This document shows, one piece after another, positions 25,861 to 39,750 of a DNA stretch of 40,344 nucleotides. Made by a program: the position numbers and the translations under genes. This stretch comes from Folioceros fuciformis (Eukaryota; Anthocerotophyta; Anthocerotopsida; Anthocerotales): contig JBNGIO010004048.1 of NCBI GenBank assembly GCA_049999805.1, positions 1 through 40,344 of the forward strand, given 5' to 3'. Below the pieces are notes generated by a model. The model was not told where the DNA came from. It made no database searches and saw nothing but the letters and a program-made list of their open reading frames with translations. How positions within the stretch are numbered: the stretch's first letter is position 1; every line of letters begins with the position of its first letter.

Positions 25861-26376
25861 ATGGTGGTGAGGAAGGGCTTCGTGGACAACAGGCATTCGG
25901 GGTCGGCGAGCAGAATGGAGGAAGACGCCCGCTTGAGTAAGAGCAGCGGCCATTTTTTCGACATAGATAGGCTGGCCACCACGGGCAACGCTTTGAACGA
26001 CCACATCATGAGAGAGAGGGCAATCTACAGTGCCCGCACAGCGTCCGAAAACAGTTGGGCCTGGGTGAGCACTCATTCTCGTGACCTCAGCAACCACTCC
26101 CTGGAGAGGGACTCGTGGGAGAAGGAGGACTTCTCTAGCTCCGGCCTTTCAGCAGAAGACAAGATACCGAACAGCTTCCAAACCTCGCCTCCCGCGTCTC
26201 CACCAGCGGATCCGGATCGCCGGCCTTCGCAGCTTAGGGAGCATCTCAAGCGCAACAACGGCACGTTGCGCCAGCTATTCCGTGCCGAGCGAACAACATT
26301 GAAGGGCCTTATTAAGCAAGAGAAGCCCGGAGTATTTCAGGTGGCTCCCTTTGCAGGAAGGCGTCGTGCAGTTTAA
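25861..26376 (+). CDS. Possible small unknown protein (171 aa)
   Basis: I do not recognise this protein. The frame from ATG at 25861 gives about 171 residues, beginning MVVRKGFVDN. It is polar and charged, without membrane segments, with a Pro/Ser-rich middle (TSPPASPPADPDRRPSQ) and a basic end. The balanced composition looks more like coding sequence than other frames nearby. A CAG precedes the ATG by six bases, so a 5' UTR intron may end there. A CAGGTGGCT near 26338-26346 could be a splice donor, in which case the true C-terminus lies downstream. It converges on histone H3.3. No function is proposed. Confidence 0.35.
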   Translation: MVVRKGFVDNRHSGSASRMEEDARLSKSSGHFFDIDRLATTGNALNDHIMRERAIYSARTASENSWAWVSTHSRDLSNHSLERDSWEKEDFSSSGLSAEDKIPNSFQTSPPASPPADPDRRPSQLREHLKRNNGTLRQLFRAERTTLKGLIKQEKPGVFQVAPFAGRRRAV

Positions 26377-27501
26377 CCTCCCAGAGCGGCATGTGTATTT
26401 GGCCATTCTTTGTGTTCGCACGTGTCTGTTGCTCGATCTCGCACTGCACAGAGGGCGGTATCGATACTTGTCTGTGTCTCAACTTAGTTTCCATGTCCAC
26501 ACTCGAATGCTACCTAGTCTTTGCCGGGACTCATCAATTTGGGATGATCAAAGCTCGAGCATGTTTATATAAGCATCAACTGTCCCTGTCCAAGTCCCGA
26601 CTCCCTTGCTACCACCAGTCTGGACATAAGTGTAACGTGTGGAACAATGTTGTGGGCAAGCCCCACTGTGCGTTGATATTGATGGGCAGTCAGGTGGTAT
26701 ACATGAAATGGAGAGTCCATCAGAAAGTGGTCGGCATCTCAGCTGCAACAACAGGAAAGCCATGAAACTACCTGTTCCGCGTACCGCCTACCTACCTCCG
26801 GAAAAGGAATTTGATCGTGTCACCCTGGTCACATTTTTCAGCTGACAACATGTGATGGCCAAGGCGCCAGTGGCTACGCTTGCGCACCGAATTCGTGGTG
26901 ACAGTACCATTCCAGGGGATAGGTATTACACCAGTCCCGTTGCAACGGGTGTCAGCCACAGCCAGGTCACGACCGCCACTATCTCTGTAAAGTATTTGGG
27001 AAAAGAGAATTGGGAGACTGCGGCAAGCGCAGCGACAAGAGTTGAGAGTCAAGCACTGCAGCAGCAAACTCGACGTCCTTCTCAACTTTATGGGGGGGGT
27101 CCATAGCAAAAGGGAAGGATCCTGTACTCACAGTAAGCCTGGTATATACTGCCGAAAAAGTAGAAGCGGTAAGTCTGGTATATACTGCCTAAAAAGTGCC
27201 AGCAGTAAGTTTGGTATATACTGCCCAAAAAGTACTAGGTATTCGTACGAGACTACAGGATGCATATCCGCAGATGACAAGGCAGACCTGTCTTTCTTGG
27301 TAGGACATACTTGCTATGCAAACTACTCCTGCAGGCCAGAACTTAGCACCCAGCATTGCGTTAAGCCAGCCTCTAGTGCTTATACTAATAAACATTCCAA
27401 AACGACTTCTTGGGGAAACTGACCTACTTCGGTGCAAAAGAGCTATTTACACTAAAATCGCACCAGCTCCCTGCATGTTCACACATAAGGACATGAAAAG
27501 C
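26377..27501. other. Region between two convergent genes, upstream of the H3.3 stop
   Basis: This stretch lies between the end of the possible small gene and the H3.3 stop codon, where 3' UTRs would converge. It contains a 36-bp tandem repeat (27141-27248). No reading frame here resembles a known protein. Confidence 0.5.
27141..27248. repeat. Tandem repeat, 36-bp unit, three copies
   Basis: Copies begin with GGTATATACTGCC at 27141, 27177 and 27213, a period of exactly 36 bp, followed by AAAAAGT and AGYRGTAAG-type sequence. Because the period is a multiple of three, one plus-strand frame reads a 12-residue repeat (GIYC.KS....), but that frame has no other sign of coding. It most likely lies in the H3.3 3' flank. 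Confidence 0.85.
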
Positions 27502-28406
<905 letters not shown>

Positions 28407-28563
28407 CTACCGCAATCGAACACGAGGAGTCACTCCGGAACGGAACACAGCACGAGCTCTGACGATGAAAAGCGGTTGGACGTGAGAAAGAGGACGCTAG
28501 AGTTCCCCGTATTTCAAATAAAATGTGTGTTTAGAGAGTTATAACTATCCATAAAGTTATTAC

Positions 28564-28634
28564 GGCCAAATGTCTAGTGGTGTGAATCTCCCTTCAAGTT
28601 GAACAGGTTGTGAATTCGATTCTCGCAATGCCCT
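28564..28634 (+). mobile_element. tRNA-derived, SINE-like sequence
   Basis: The stretch resembles a degenerate tRNA head. An A-box-like TGTCTAGTGG lies at 28571-28580 and a B-box-like GTGAATTCGATTC at 28610-28622, at tRNA-like spacing. It is followed by two copies of TGAGTATGTTCG at 28638 and 28658. Such internal pol III promoter boxes mark plant SINEs. I see no clear poly-A or T tail or target-site duplication, so this is a candidate only. Confidence 0.4.
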
Positions 28635-28836
28635 TGGTGAGTATGTTCGCCCCATCCTGAGTATGTTCGTTTATCTTCCACACATACATCCAAGCGTCCA
28701 GTTGATGAGGTAGTTGTAGACATACAGTTCATTTAGGTTCTCATGGAGGCCAGCTACCCGACCCCAATGGCGTGGGCATAGGCAATGCCGTGATGGTCCC
28801 TCCTTGAACTCATTTCAGGTGGACGGTACCCGCACG

Positions 28837-31635
28837 ATGGCCACAGCATGGAACCCGGATCTGTTAAGGACCCAACAAATTGGTGTGTGCACAGGGTTGC
28901 TGCGAGGAGCTTCCGCTCACCTTATCTCAGGGAGTCAGCCCCTGGCAAACAACCAATCCGGTACCTACAGGGGCAGCACTGCAAGGAGCCCCGCAGTCCC
29001 GCTTCAGCTAATATCCGTGGGTGGGGACGGATTTTCCAGTGATGCTCGTAGTCAGGAGCAGGAGCACTTGTGGCAACAATTTTTCCTGGACCCTACCGTG
29101 TGGTGGGATAACAGACAATGCAAGACTAGCTACCGAGCTCCTGACTTCCAGCGTAAGGGGTCCGACGAAGTCCTGTGGTTAAACAGCATGCTCAAGCCAG
29201 CTTGGGTTGATGAGCAACTCGTGTCATTGGATACGGAGATGGGCCATGGTGCCTCTCCTACCAAGTCAAGCTCTCGGGATGTGCCTGAGCTTAGGAGGAG
29301 TGCAGGGTCGGGAGTGGGCGTGGTGACGGTGGGAACTGTTAGCTTGTTGTGTGAGCAGGGGAAGCTTTCTGAGGCCGTTGGAGCCCTGGAGTCCCTTGCC
29401 CAGGCAGAGTCCGCCATCCCTCAGTCTCTGTTTTACACAGTGCTGAAACTGTGTACAGCTAGGAAGGATTTGGTTGTAGGTGGACGAGTTCATGAGCTTG
29501 CTGTGAAGTTTGGGTACGAGTCGAGTGCGTACTTGGGGAACCATATCCTGCGCATGTACGCATGTGGAGGGAGGCTACAGGAGGCTATGGATGTGCTCGC
29601 CAGGGTCAGCAAACCAGATGCCTTCATGTGGTCTTCCATAATATCCGCCTACGCTAAGCATGGGCTGCCTGAGGAGGCCGTGCAACTGTACCATAGGATG
29701 CGTAGGTCAGGGGTGAGGGCGGATGCTCACGTCTTTGTAGCTGCCCTCCAAGCCTGTGCGTTGGCTGCCGACTTGGAGTCCGGCAGACAGGTCCACAGTG
29801 ATGTGGTGCAGAGTGGCATTCCTGCTAACTTGTTTGTGGGCAACTGCCTGGTGGACATGTATGCAAAGTGTGGCCAACTGAGAGATGCACGCCGAGTTTT
29901 CGACAGCATGGTCTCCAAGAACGTGGTGACATGTAATGCCCTAATCTCTGGGTATGCGAAGTGTGGCGATCTGGAAGATGCACGCCAGGTTTTTGACAGC
30001 ATGAAAGTGAAGGACGTGGTGACATGGAACGCCTTGATCGCTGGGTATGCGGAGCGAGGGCATGGGCAGGAGGCGCTTGTTGTGTATGGAGAAATGGAGC
30101 AGGAGGGCCTCAGTGTGGCTGACCATGTCACTTTTGCCTGCCTTCTAAAGGCCTGTGCGAGCACGGGTGCCTTGCAGAAGGGCAGGCATCTGCACTCACT
30201 GATTGTGAAAAGAGGACTGCTGGATAACGTACTGGTGGGCAATGGCCTGGTGGACATGTATGCAAAATGTGGCCACCTGAAGGATGCACGCCGGCTTTTC
30301 GACGGCATGGCGGTAAAGAATGTGGTGACTTGTAATGCCCTGATATCTGGGTATGCAAAGTGCGGTGACCTGGAAGAGGCACGCCAGGTTTTCGACAACA
30401 TGGCCACCAAGGATGTGGTGACATGGACTGCACTGATTGCTGGGTACGCACAGCAGGGACTGGGCCAGGATGCGCTTGTCGTGTATGAAGAGATGGAGGC
30501 AGAAGGCCTCCCTTTGGCTAACCAAGTGACCTTCGCTTGCCTTCTGAAGGCCTGTGCAAGCACTGGTGCCTTGCAGAAGGGCAGGCACCTGCACTCACAG
30601 GTTGTGGAAAGAGGTCTGCTGGATAACGCACTGGTGGGGAACTGTCTCGTGGACATGTACGCAAAATGCGGTGCTCTGGAAGATGCACGCCAGGTTCTTG
30701 ACAGCATGAACGCAAAGGATGTGGTGACATGGACCGCCCTGATATCCGGGTACGGTGCTTGTGACGAAGGTCACAAGGCACTATCTTGCTTCGAGGAGAT
30801 GCTTGCCGCCGGCGTTCAGCCCAACGATGCTACTTTCACTTGCCTTTTAGCAGCATGCAGTCACGAGGGACTGGTCCACGAAGGCCGCAAGCACTTCGAC
30901 TCCATGGCTCAAGAGCACGGCATCAAACCTACTCTTGAGCACTACAACTGCATGATCGACCTTCTTGGCCGCGCAGGCCATTTAGATGAGGCAGAGAAGA
31001 TGCTGCACTCCTGCGAGGGCCAGCACAGTGTCGTAGGATTGACGGCTCTGTTGAGTGCCTGCAAGAATCACGGGGACACGAAGAGGGCGATGTGGTGTTT
31101 CGAAACCATCGTCCGGCTGGACCCCCAACAGGCCCCCGCCTATGTCCTCATGGCCAACGCCTATGCAGACGCAGGCCGGTGGACCGATGTAGGCAGGATC
31201 GAAGCTCAGAGAAGGGCAGCAGGAGCTAACAAGAAGCCTGCAGTGGCTACCGTCGAGGTGAACAAGCAGGTGCACACGTTCCTGGTAGGGGAAAGGAGAG
31301 AGGATATTGCCCTTCAGGTAGAGAGCACGAACGCCCGTCTGAAGCAGGAAGGAGGCCACGTACCTCACACCAAGTTGGTGTTGAAGACACTGCGTGAGGA
31401 GGAGAAGGAAGATGCACTTTGCGGCCATGCTGAGAAGCTGGCTCTGGCATTTGGCCTCTTGCACACTCCCAGTGGTACACCTCTGGTGGTAACGAAGAAT
31501 CTGCGCATGTGCAGTGACTGCCACAGTTCCACTTCGATCATGTCAAGGCTCGAGCAGCGAGACATCGTTGTAAGGGATGCGTACCGGGTGCATCGTTTCG
31601 CTGCTGGGACTTGCAGCTGTAAGGGTCGGCCGTGA
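28837..31635 (+). CDS. PLS-class PPR protein with DYW:KP domain, candidate U-to-C RNA editing factor
   Basis: Organelle RNA-binding editing factor: PPR motifs choose the site and the C-terminal DYW domain edits. A single exon gives about 932 residues. The N-terminus is unusual and could carry a targeting peptide. PPR motifs run from about residue 195 to 780 in P-L-S-S order, e.g. VVTWNALIAGYAERG, VTFACLLKACAS, LVDMYAKCG. The C-terminal domain differs from ordinary DYW at diagnostic places: the PG-box position reads KKPAVATVEVN, the catalytic HxE box reads HAEK (His864-Glu866) rather than HSEK, and the protein ends CSCKGRP rather than CSCGDYW. Zinc ligands remain (HAE, CSDC at 892-895, CSC). 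These are hallmarks of the DYW:KP class of hornworts, lycophytes and ferns, tied to U-to-C conversion. The start is the first in-frame ATG; a CAG at 28817-28819 could be an acceptor of an upstream exon. Confidence 0.96.
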   Translation: MATAWNPDLLRTQQIGVCTGLLRGASAHLISGSQPLANNQSGTYRGSTARSPAVPLQLISVGGDGFSSDARSQEQEHLWQQFFLDPTVWWDNRQCKTSYRAPDFQRKGSDEVLWLNSMLKPAWVDEQLVSLDTEMGHGASPTKSSSRDVPELRRSAGSGVGVVTVGTVSLLCEQGKLSEAVGALESLAQAESAIPQSLFYTVLKLCTARKDLVVGGRVHELAVKFGYESSAYLGNHILRMYACGGRLQEAMDVLARVSKPDAFMWSSIISAYAKHGLPEEAVQLYHRMRRSGVRADAHVFVAALQACALAADLESGRQVHSDVVQSGIPANLFVGNCLVDMYAKCGQLRDARRVFDSMVSKNVVTCNALISGYAKCGDLEDARQVFDSMKVKDVVTWNALIAGYAERGHGQEALVVYGEMEQEGLSVADHVTFACLLKACASTGALQKGRHLHSLIVKRGLLDNVLVGNGLVDMYAKCGHLKDARRLFDGMAVKNVVTCNALISGYAKCGDLEEARQVFDNMATKDVVTWTALIAGYAQQGLGQDALVVYEEMEAEGLPLANQVTFACLLKACASTGALQKGRHLHSQVVERGLLDNALVGNCLVDMYAKCGALEDARQVLDSMNAKDVVTWTALISGYGACDEGHKALSCFEEMLAAGVQPNDATFTCLLAACSHEGLVHEGRKHFDSMAQEHGIKPTLEHYNCMIDLLGRAGHLDEAEKMLHSCEGQHSVVGLTALLSACKNHGDTKRAMWCFETIVRLDPQQAPAYVLMANAYADAGRWTDVGRIEAQRRAAGANKKPAVATVEVNKQVHTFLVGERREDIALQVESTNARLKQEGGHVPHTKLVLKTLREEEKEDALCGHAEKLALAFGLLHTPSGTPLVVTKNLRMCSDCHSSTSIMSRLEQRDIVVRDAYRVHRFAAGTCSCKGRP

Positions 31636-31720
31636 GAACAATGAATAAGTAGTAAGTAGTTCTGTTGTGCTGAATCCTGGAGTCTGGAGCTGACACGCAG
31701 GTAAAAGCCCGGTCGTCCCT

Positions 31721-31760
31721 AAAGGCTTAAAGATAGGCAGATAAAGGCTTAAAGATAGGG
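31721..31760. repeat. 22-bp direct repeat attached to a tRNA-Glu fragment
   Basis: AAAGGCTTAAAGATAGG occurs at 31721 and 31743. The second copy runs directly into the broken 3' end of the tRNA-Glu-like sequence on the minus strand, so the two may form one element. Confidence 0.75.
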
Positions 31761-31819
31761 CTCGAACCCGGGTCGCTCGGGTGAAAGCCGAGTATCCTAA
31801 CCGTCTAGACTACAACGTA
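31755..31819 (-). pseudogene. tRNA-Glu(UUC)-derived fragment with broken 3' end
   Basis: On the minus strand the sequence matches plant tRNA-Glu from the 5' side through the T loop: D-arm TAGTCTAGACGGTTAGG, anticodon arm CTCGGCTTTCACCCGAG with anticodon TTC, and B-box GGTTCGAGCC. The 3' T-stem strand reads CCTAT instead of CCCGG, and the 3' acceptor strand cannot pair with the 5' strand. It cannot fold as a functional tRNA. Both internal pol III promoter boxes look intact, so it could be a tRNA pseudogene or the head of a SINE. Confidence 0.8.
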
Positions 31820-32177
31820 ATCTTCACTGTATCTTGTCGCCACAAAAATCACTCAACCATTTTCACAGGGGTCACATTGCGGAAATAGAAAGAGTCTGGA
31901 GGAAGAAGCGAAGTGGTGGGAGCTGGGAATTTGATGAGCACTTCGGTGTCTGGCAGGTTGGACAAATTCCAGATACAGACAGGAAAGGGGTCAATTAATC
32001 CACCAGGTAACACCACCTGCTGGCGCTGTACTGCAATTCATCCAAGTCGAATTCGCACGTACGGTACCTCCTTCCACGCCCCACTGGCCACGAGGCCTGG
32101 ATTTGTGTACGAAAAAAAATTGAGGACGCTAATCGTGGAGGCACTGGACATCGGAATTCGTCCCGTGTCTTCACGGC
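31820..32177. other. Promoter/5' leader region of the receptor kinase
   Basis: No gene is seen between the tRNA-like fragment and the start codon of the LRR kinase. Open frames here are short and lack family resemblance. Confidence 0.5.
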
Positions 32178-36547
<4,370 letters not shown>

Positions 36548-37317
36548 AAAATTTTGCTGCCCAGCTGCAGAAACGAAGAACTATCTATCCACTCTAACTC
36601 TGCCAGAAAGGAAAGAGCAATGTTGTAAATCTGGTAGAGCTAGATCAATCTTCTGTACCTCTCAACTCCAGCATCTCACATCAAAATGTGTATCATTTAA
36701 CCAATGCTATCGAGCACCAATTACTGCCGTAGCATGCCTCGAGTTCTTCATTGTCTACATTTCCCTCTGTCAAGGAGCTGCGAAATTTCCATCCATCAAA
36801 GGTGAAGAGATGTGTTCTTCACTGGGAGGAGGACGGAGCTGAACGAGGCAGTGAAAACTCCTAACGGCGAGGTGAATAAAGGAGAGAGGTAATACATTAT
36901 TAATATTATTGCTATTATTATATCTAACTGTATTGAGTGTTTGCACCTGGTACCATTTCTGAGGTTGTCATGAGCTCGCATCCCTGCTGATTGAAACAGT
37001 ATGTTGGTTAAACAGTATGTTCGTCGACGCCCACCAATTAGCCCAATCCTGTAGGAAGAGTCGAGAAGCAAGAGCTTGTGGAGCGAGAAAAAGTTGCGTC
37101 TAGAAGCTTCAGCGGTGCTTGCTTTTAGGGCACCGAGAGGGCCAGACGACGCCGTCTTCGCCATCGCATTGGCTCAGCGGTGGGATCGTCGGTGTTCGGT
37201 GGACTGGAGATATCCTCGGTGCAGCCGTGCACTCTTGGTTGCAGCTCTCCCATTCTGCAGCTTCGGGTGCGGGAGTGTATGAATTCCGGGAGCGTGAGGC
37301 GAGTCCTGAGCGTGGCC
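36548..37317. other. Intergenic region with the HSP90C promoter
   Basis: The first part should be the receptor kinase 3' UTR. A small AT-rich patch lies at 36890-36930. The second half is presumably promoter and leader of HSP90C and includes a heat-shock-element-like site. I see no additional gene. Confidence 0.55.
37103..37110 (+). promoter_or_regulatory. Heat shock element-like site upstream of HSP90C
   Basis: GAAGCTTC is a perfect pair of inverted HSE units (GAAnnTTC), with an imperfect third unit (TCTA) just 5'. It lies 207 bases before the HSP90C start codon. The motif is short, so chance is possible, but heat-shock control is expected for an HSP90 gene. Confidence 0.35.
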
Positions 37318-39750
37318 ATGGCGCCCGCTGCTGCTTCCCTTTCTGCTGCGCGTGGCCTGGGAGCTGTGGCCGCGTCCTTGCCCCTAGCATCGCCGCAGCA
37401 GCAGCAGCAGACGAAGCAGGCGCATGGCGTGGCTCAGGCTAGTGCGGTGCCCGCGCGATCCGCCAGGCAAGCGCACAGCTTGGCTGCCCGGAGCGGGAGG
37501 CCCGCGGGGCCGCTGCAGGCGGTGTCCGGGTCCGGGGCCAGCCTGAAGGCGCTGTTTGGGGGAGCCGCCGGCGGGGCGAGGAGGAACGGCATTCGGCCTG
37601 CGGGAGTGAGGTGCGAGGCTACCGTGGCGGAGCGGGAGGATGCGCCGCCAGCGGCGCAGAAGTTCGAGTACCAGGCGGAAGTGAGCAGACTGCTGAAACT
37701 CATTGTGCACAGTCTGTACAGCCACAAGGAGGTTTTTCTGCGGGAGCTTGTGAGTAATGCGAGTGACGCCTTGGACAAGTTGCGGTTCTTGAGTGTCACT
37801 GACCAGAACCTCCTGGCGGCGAATCCGAACATGGAAATTAGGATAAAGGCGGACCGGGATGCCGGGACGATTACGATTACTGATACTGGTATTGGGATGA
37901 CGAAGGAGGAGCTGCAGGAGAGTCTTGGAACCATTGCGCAAAGTGGGACTGCGAGGTTCCTAAATGCGTTGAAGGAGAGCAAGGACGCGAACACCGGTGA
38001 TAATAATTTGATTGGACAGTTTGGTGTCGGATTCTACTCAGCGTTCCTTGTCGCCGACAGGGTTGTGGTGAGGACGAAGAGCGCCAAGTCGGATAAGCAG
38101 TATGTGTGGGAGGGAGAGGCGGATACCAGCTCGTACACGATTCGAGAGGAGGATGAGGAGGATATGCTCCTCCCCAGGGGTACTGCGGTGACGCTGTATT
38201 TGAAGGATGATGACAAGTTCGAGTACTCAGACTCGACGAGACTAGCTAACCTGGTGAAGAACTACTCGCAGTTTATTTCTTTCCCTATCTACACTTGGCA
38301 GGAGAAGACAAGGCAGGTGGAGGTCGAGGATGAAGGCCCTGTGGAGGAAGGCGCCGAGAAGAAGGAGAAGACGAAGAAGACAGAGAAGTATTTCGAGTGG
38401 GAGATGGGGAACGAGACGAAGCCCATCTGGATGAGGTCCCCTAAGGAAGTACCGAAGGAGGAGTACGACACTTTTTACAAAAACACGTTCAAGGATTTTG
38501 TCGATCCTATGGCGTACACGCACTTCACTACGGAGGGTGAGATTGAGTTCAAGAGTCTGCTGTATATTCCGGGCATGGCACCGTTCGGTGACGAGGCGTA
38601 TAACCAGAAGACGAAGAACATCAGGCTGTATGTGAAGCGAGTGTTCATATCGAACGAGTTTGACGGAGAGTTGTTTCCGCGCTACCTGGGCTTCATCAAG
38701 GGAGTCGTGGACTCCAACGATTTGCCTCTGAATGTTTCTCGAGAACTGCTTCAGGAGAGTCGCATTGTCCGCATCATGAAGAAGCGTTTGGTGAGGAAGG
38801 CATTCGATATGATGGACGATATAGCGAAGCGGGAGAATGGGGAGGATTACAAGAACTTCTGGACGAATTTCGGGAAGAACCTCAAGCTGGGGTGCGTTGA
38901 AGATCAAGGGAACCACAAGAAGATTGCCCCTTTGCTGCGGTTCTTCAGCTCCAAGTCTGGGGAGAATCTTATCAGCTTGGACGGATATATCGGTGTCATG
39001 AAGCCTGACCAGAAGGCTATCTACTACCTGGCTTCTGATTCTATAAAGAGTGCGCAGAGTGCGCCCTTCTTGGAAGCCTTGGACAAGAAGGGGTTTGAAG
39101 TTCTGTTCCTGATTGAGCCAATCGACGAGGTTGCTATCACGAACCTTCAGGAGTACAAGGATAAGAAGTTCGTAGACATCAGTAAGGAGGATTTGGATCT
39201 TGGTGACGTAGAAGATAAGAAGGAGATAGAGAAAGAATACCGTCTCCTCGCTGACTGGATGAAGCAAATCCTCGGGGAGAAGGTGGCCAAGGTGCAGATT
39301 TCTACGCGTCTCAGCTCTGCGCCGTGTGTTCTGGTGTCTGGCAAGTTTGGTTGGTCCGCCAACATGGAAAGGATCATGAAGGCTCAAGCTTTGGGAGACA
39401 CATCTACCTTGGAGTTCATGAAGGGAAGGAGGATCCTTGAAATCAACCCTGATCATCCCATCATCAAGGATCTGAACGTCGCCTGCAAGGATACGCCCAG
39501 GAATGACAGAGTGAGGGGACTCGTGGATCTGCTGTACGAAACCTCTCTGCTATCTTGTGGTTTCACCCCAGAGAATCCGGCAGATTTTGGAACCAAGATT
39601 TTTGAGCTGATGGGGTCGGTCATTGGCAAACAAGAGGCGGGCGTAGTAGAAGAGTATTCCGAGGAGCCTCGTGCTGCCGCTGCCGAAGGTGCGGCAGAGG
39701 TTGTGGAGCCGTCCGAGGTGAGGACGGACAACGATCCATGGAAGAGCTAG
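37318..39750 (+). CDS. HSP90C: Chloroplast HSP90 (HSP90C/HSP90.5) molecular chaperone
   Basis: HSP90C is the ATP-dependent stromal chaperone that folds and helps import plastid proteins. The gene is one uninterrupted exon of about 810 residues; Arabidopsis HSP90.5 is about 780. An Ala/Ser/Gln-rich transit peptide (residues 1 to ~97, ending near RCEATVA) precedes the N-terminal ATPase domain: [59 protein letters not shown] Lys/Glu-rich linker, the middle domain ([25 protein letters not shown]) and the dimerisation domain follow. The end, [16 protein letters not shown], carries the DPW motif of plastid forms in place of cytosolic MEEVD. Start 37318 was chosen because MAPAA aligns with the plant family start; an in-frame ATG at 37279 would add 13 residues. 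Third codon positions are strongly G/C. Confidence 0.97.

Noticed and set aside
29727-30707. 326-codon minus-strand frame
   Set aside because: It is the antisense shadow of the repeated PPR coding region; the repeats keep the opposite strand open. The plus-strand PPR protein explains the sequence.
31755-31819. Functional tRNA-Glu gene
   Set aside because: The 3' T-stem and acceptor strands do not pair, so it cannot form a normal tRNA; called a fragment.
38242-39456. 404-codon minus-strand frame
   Set aside because: Antisense shadow of the GC-biased HSP90C coding exon.
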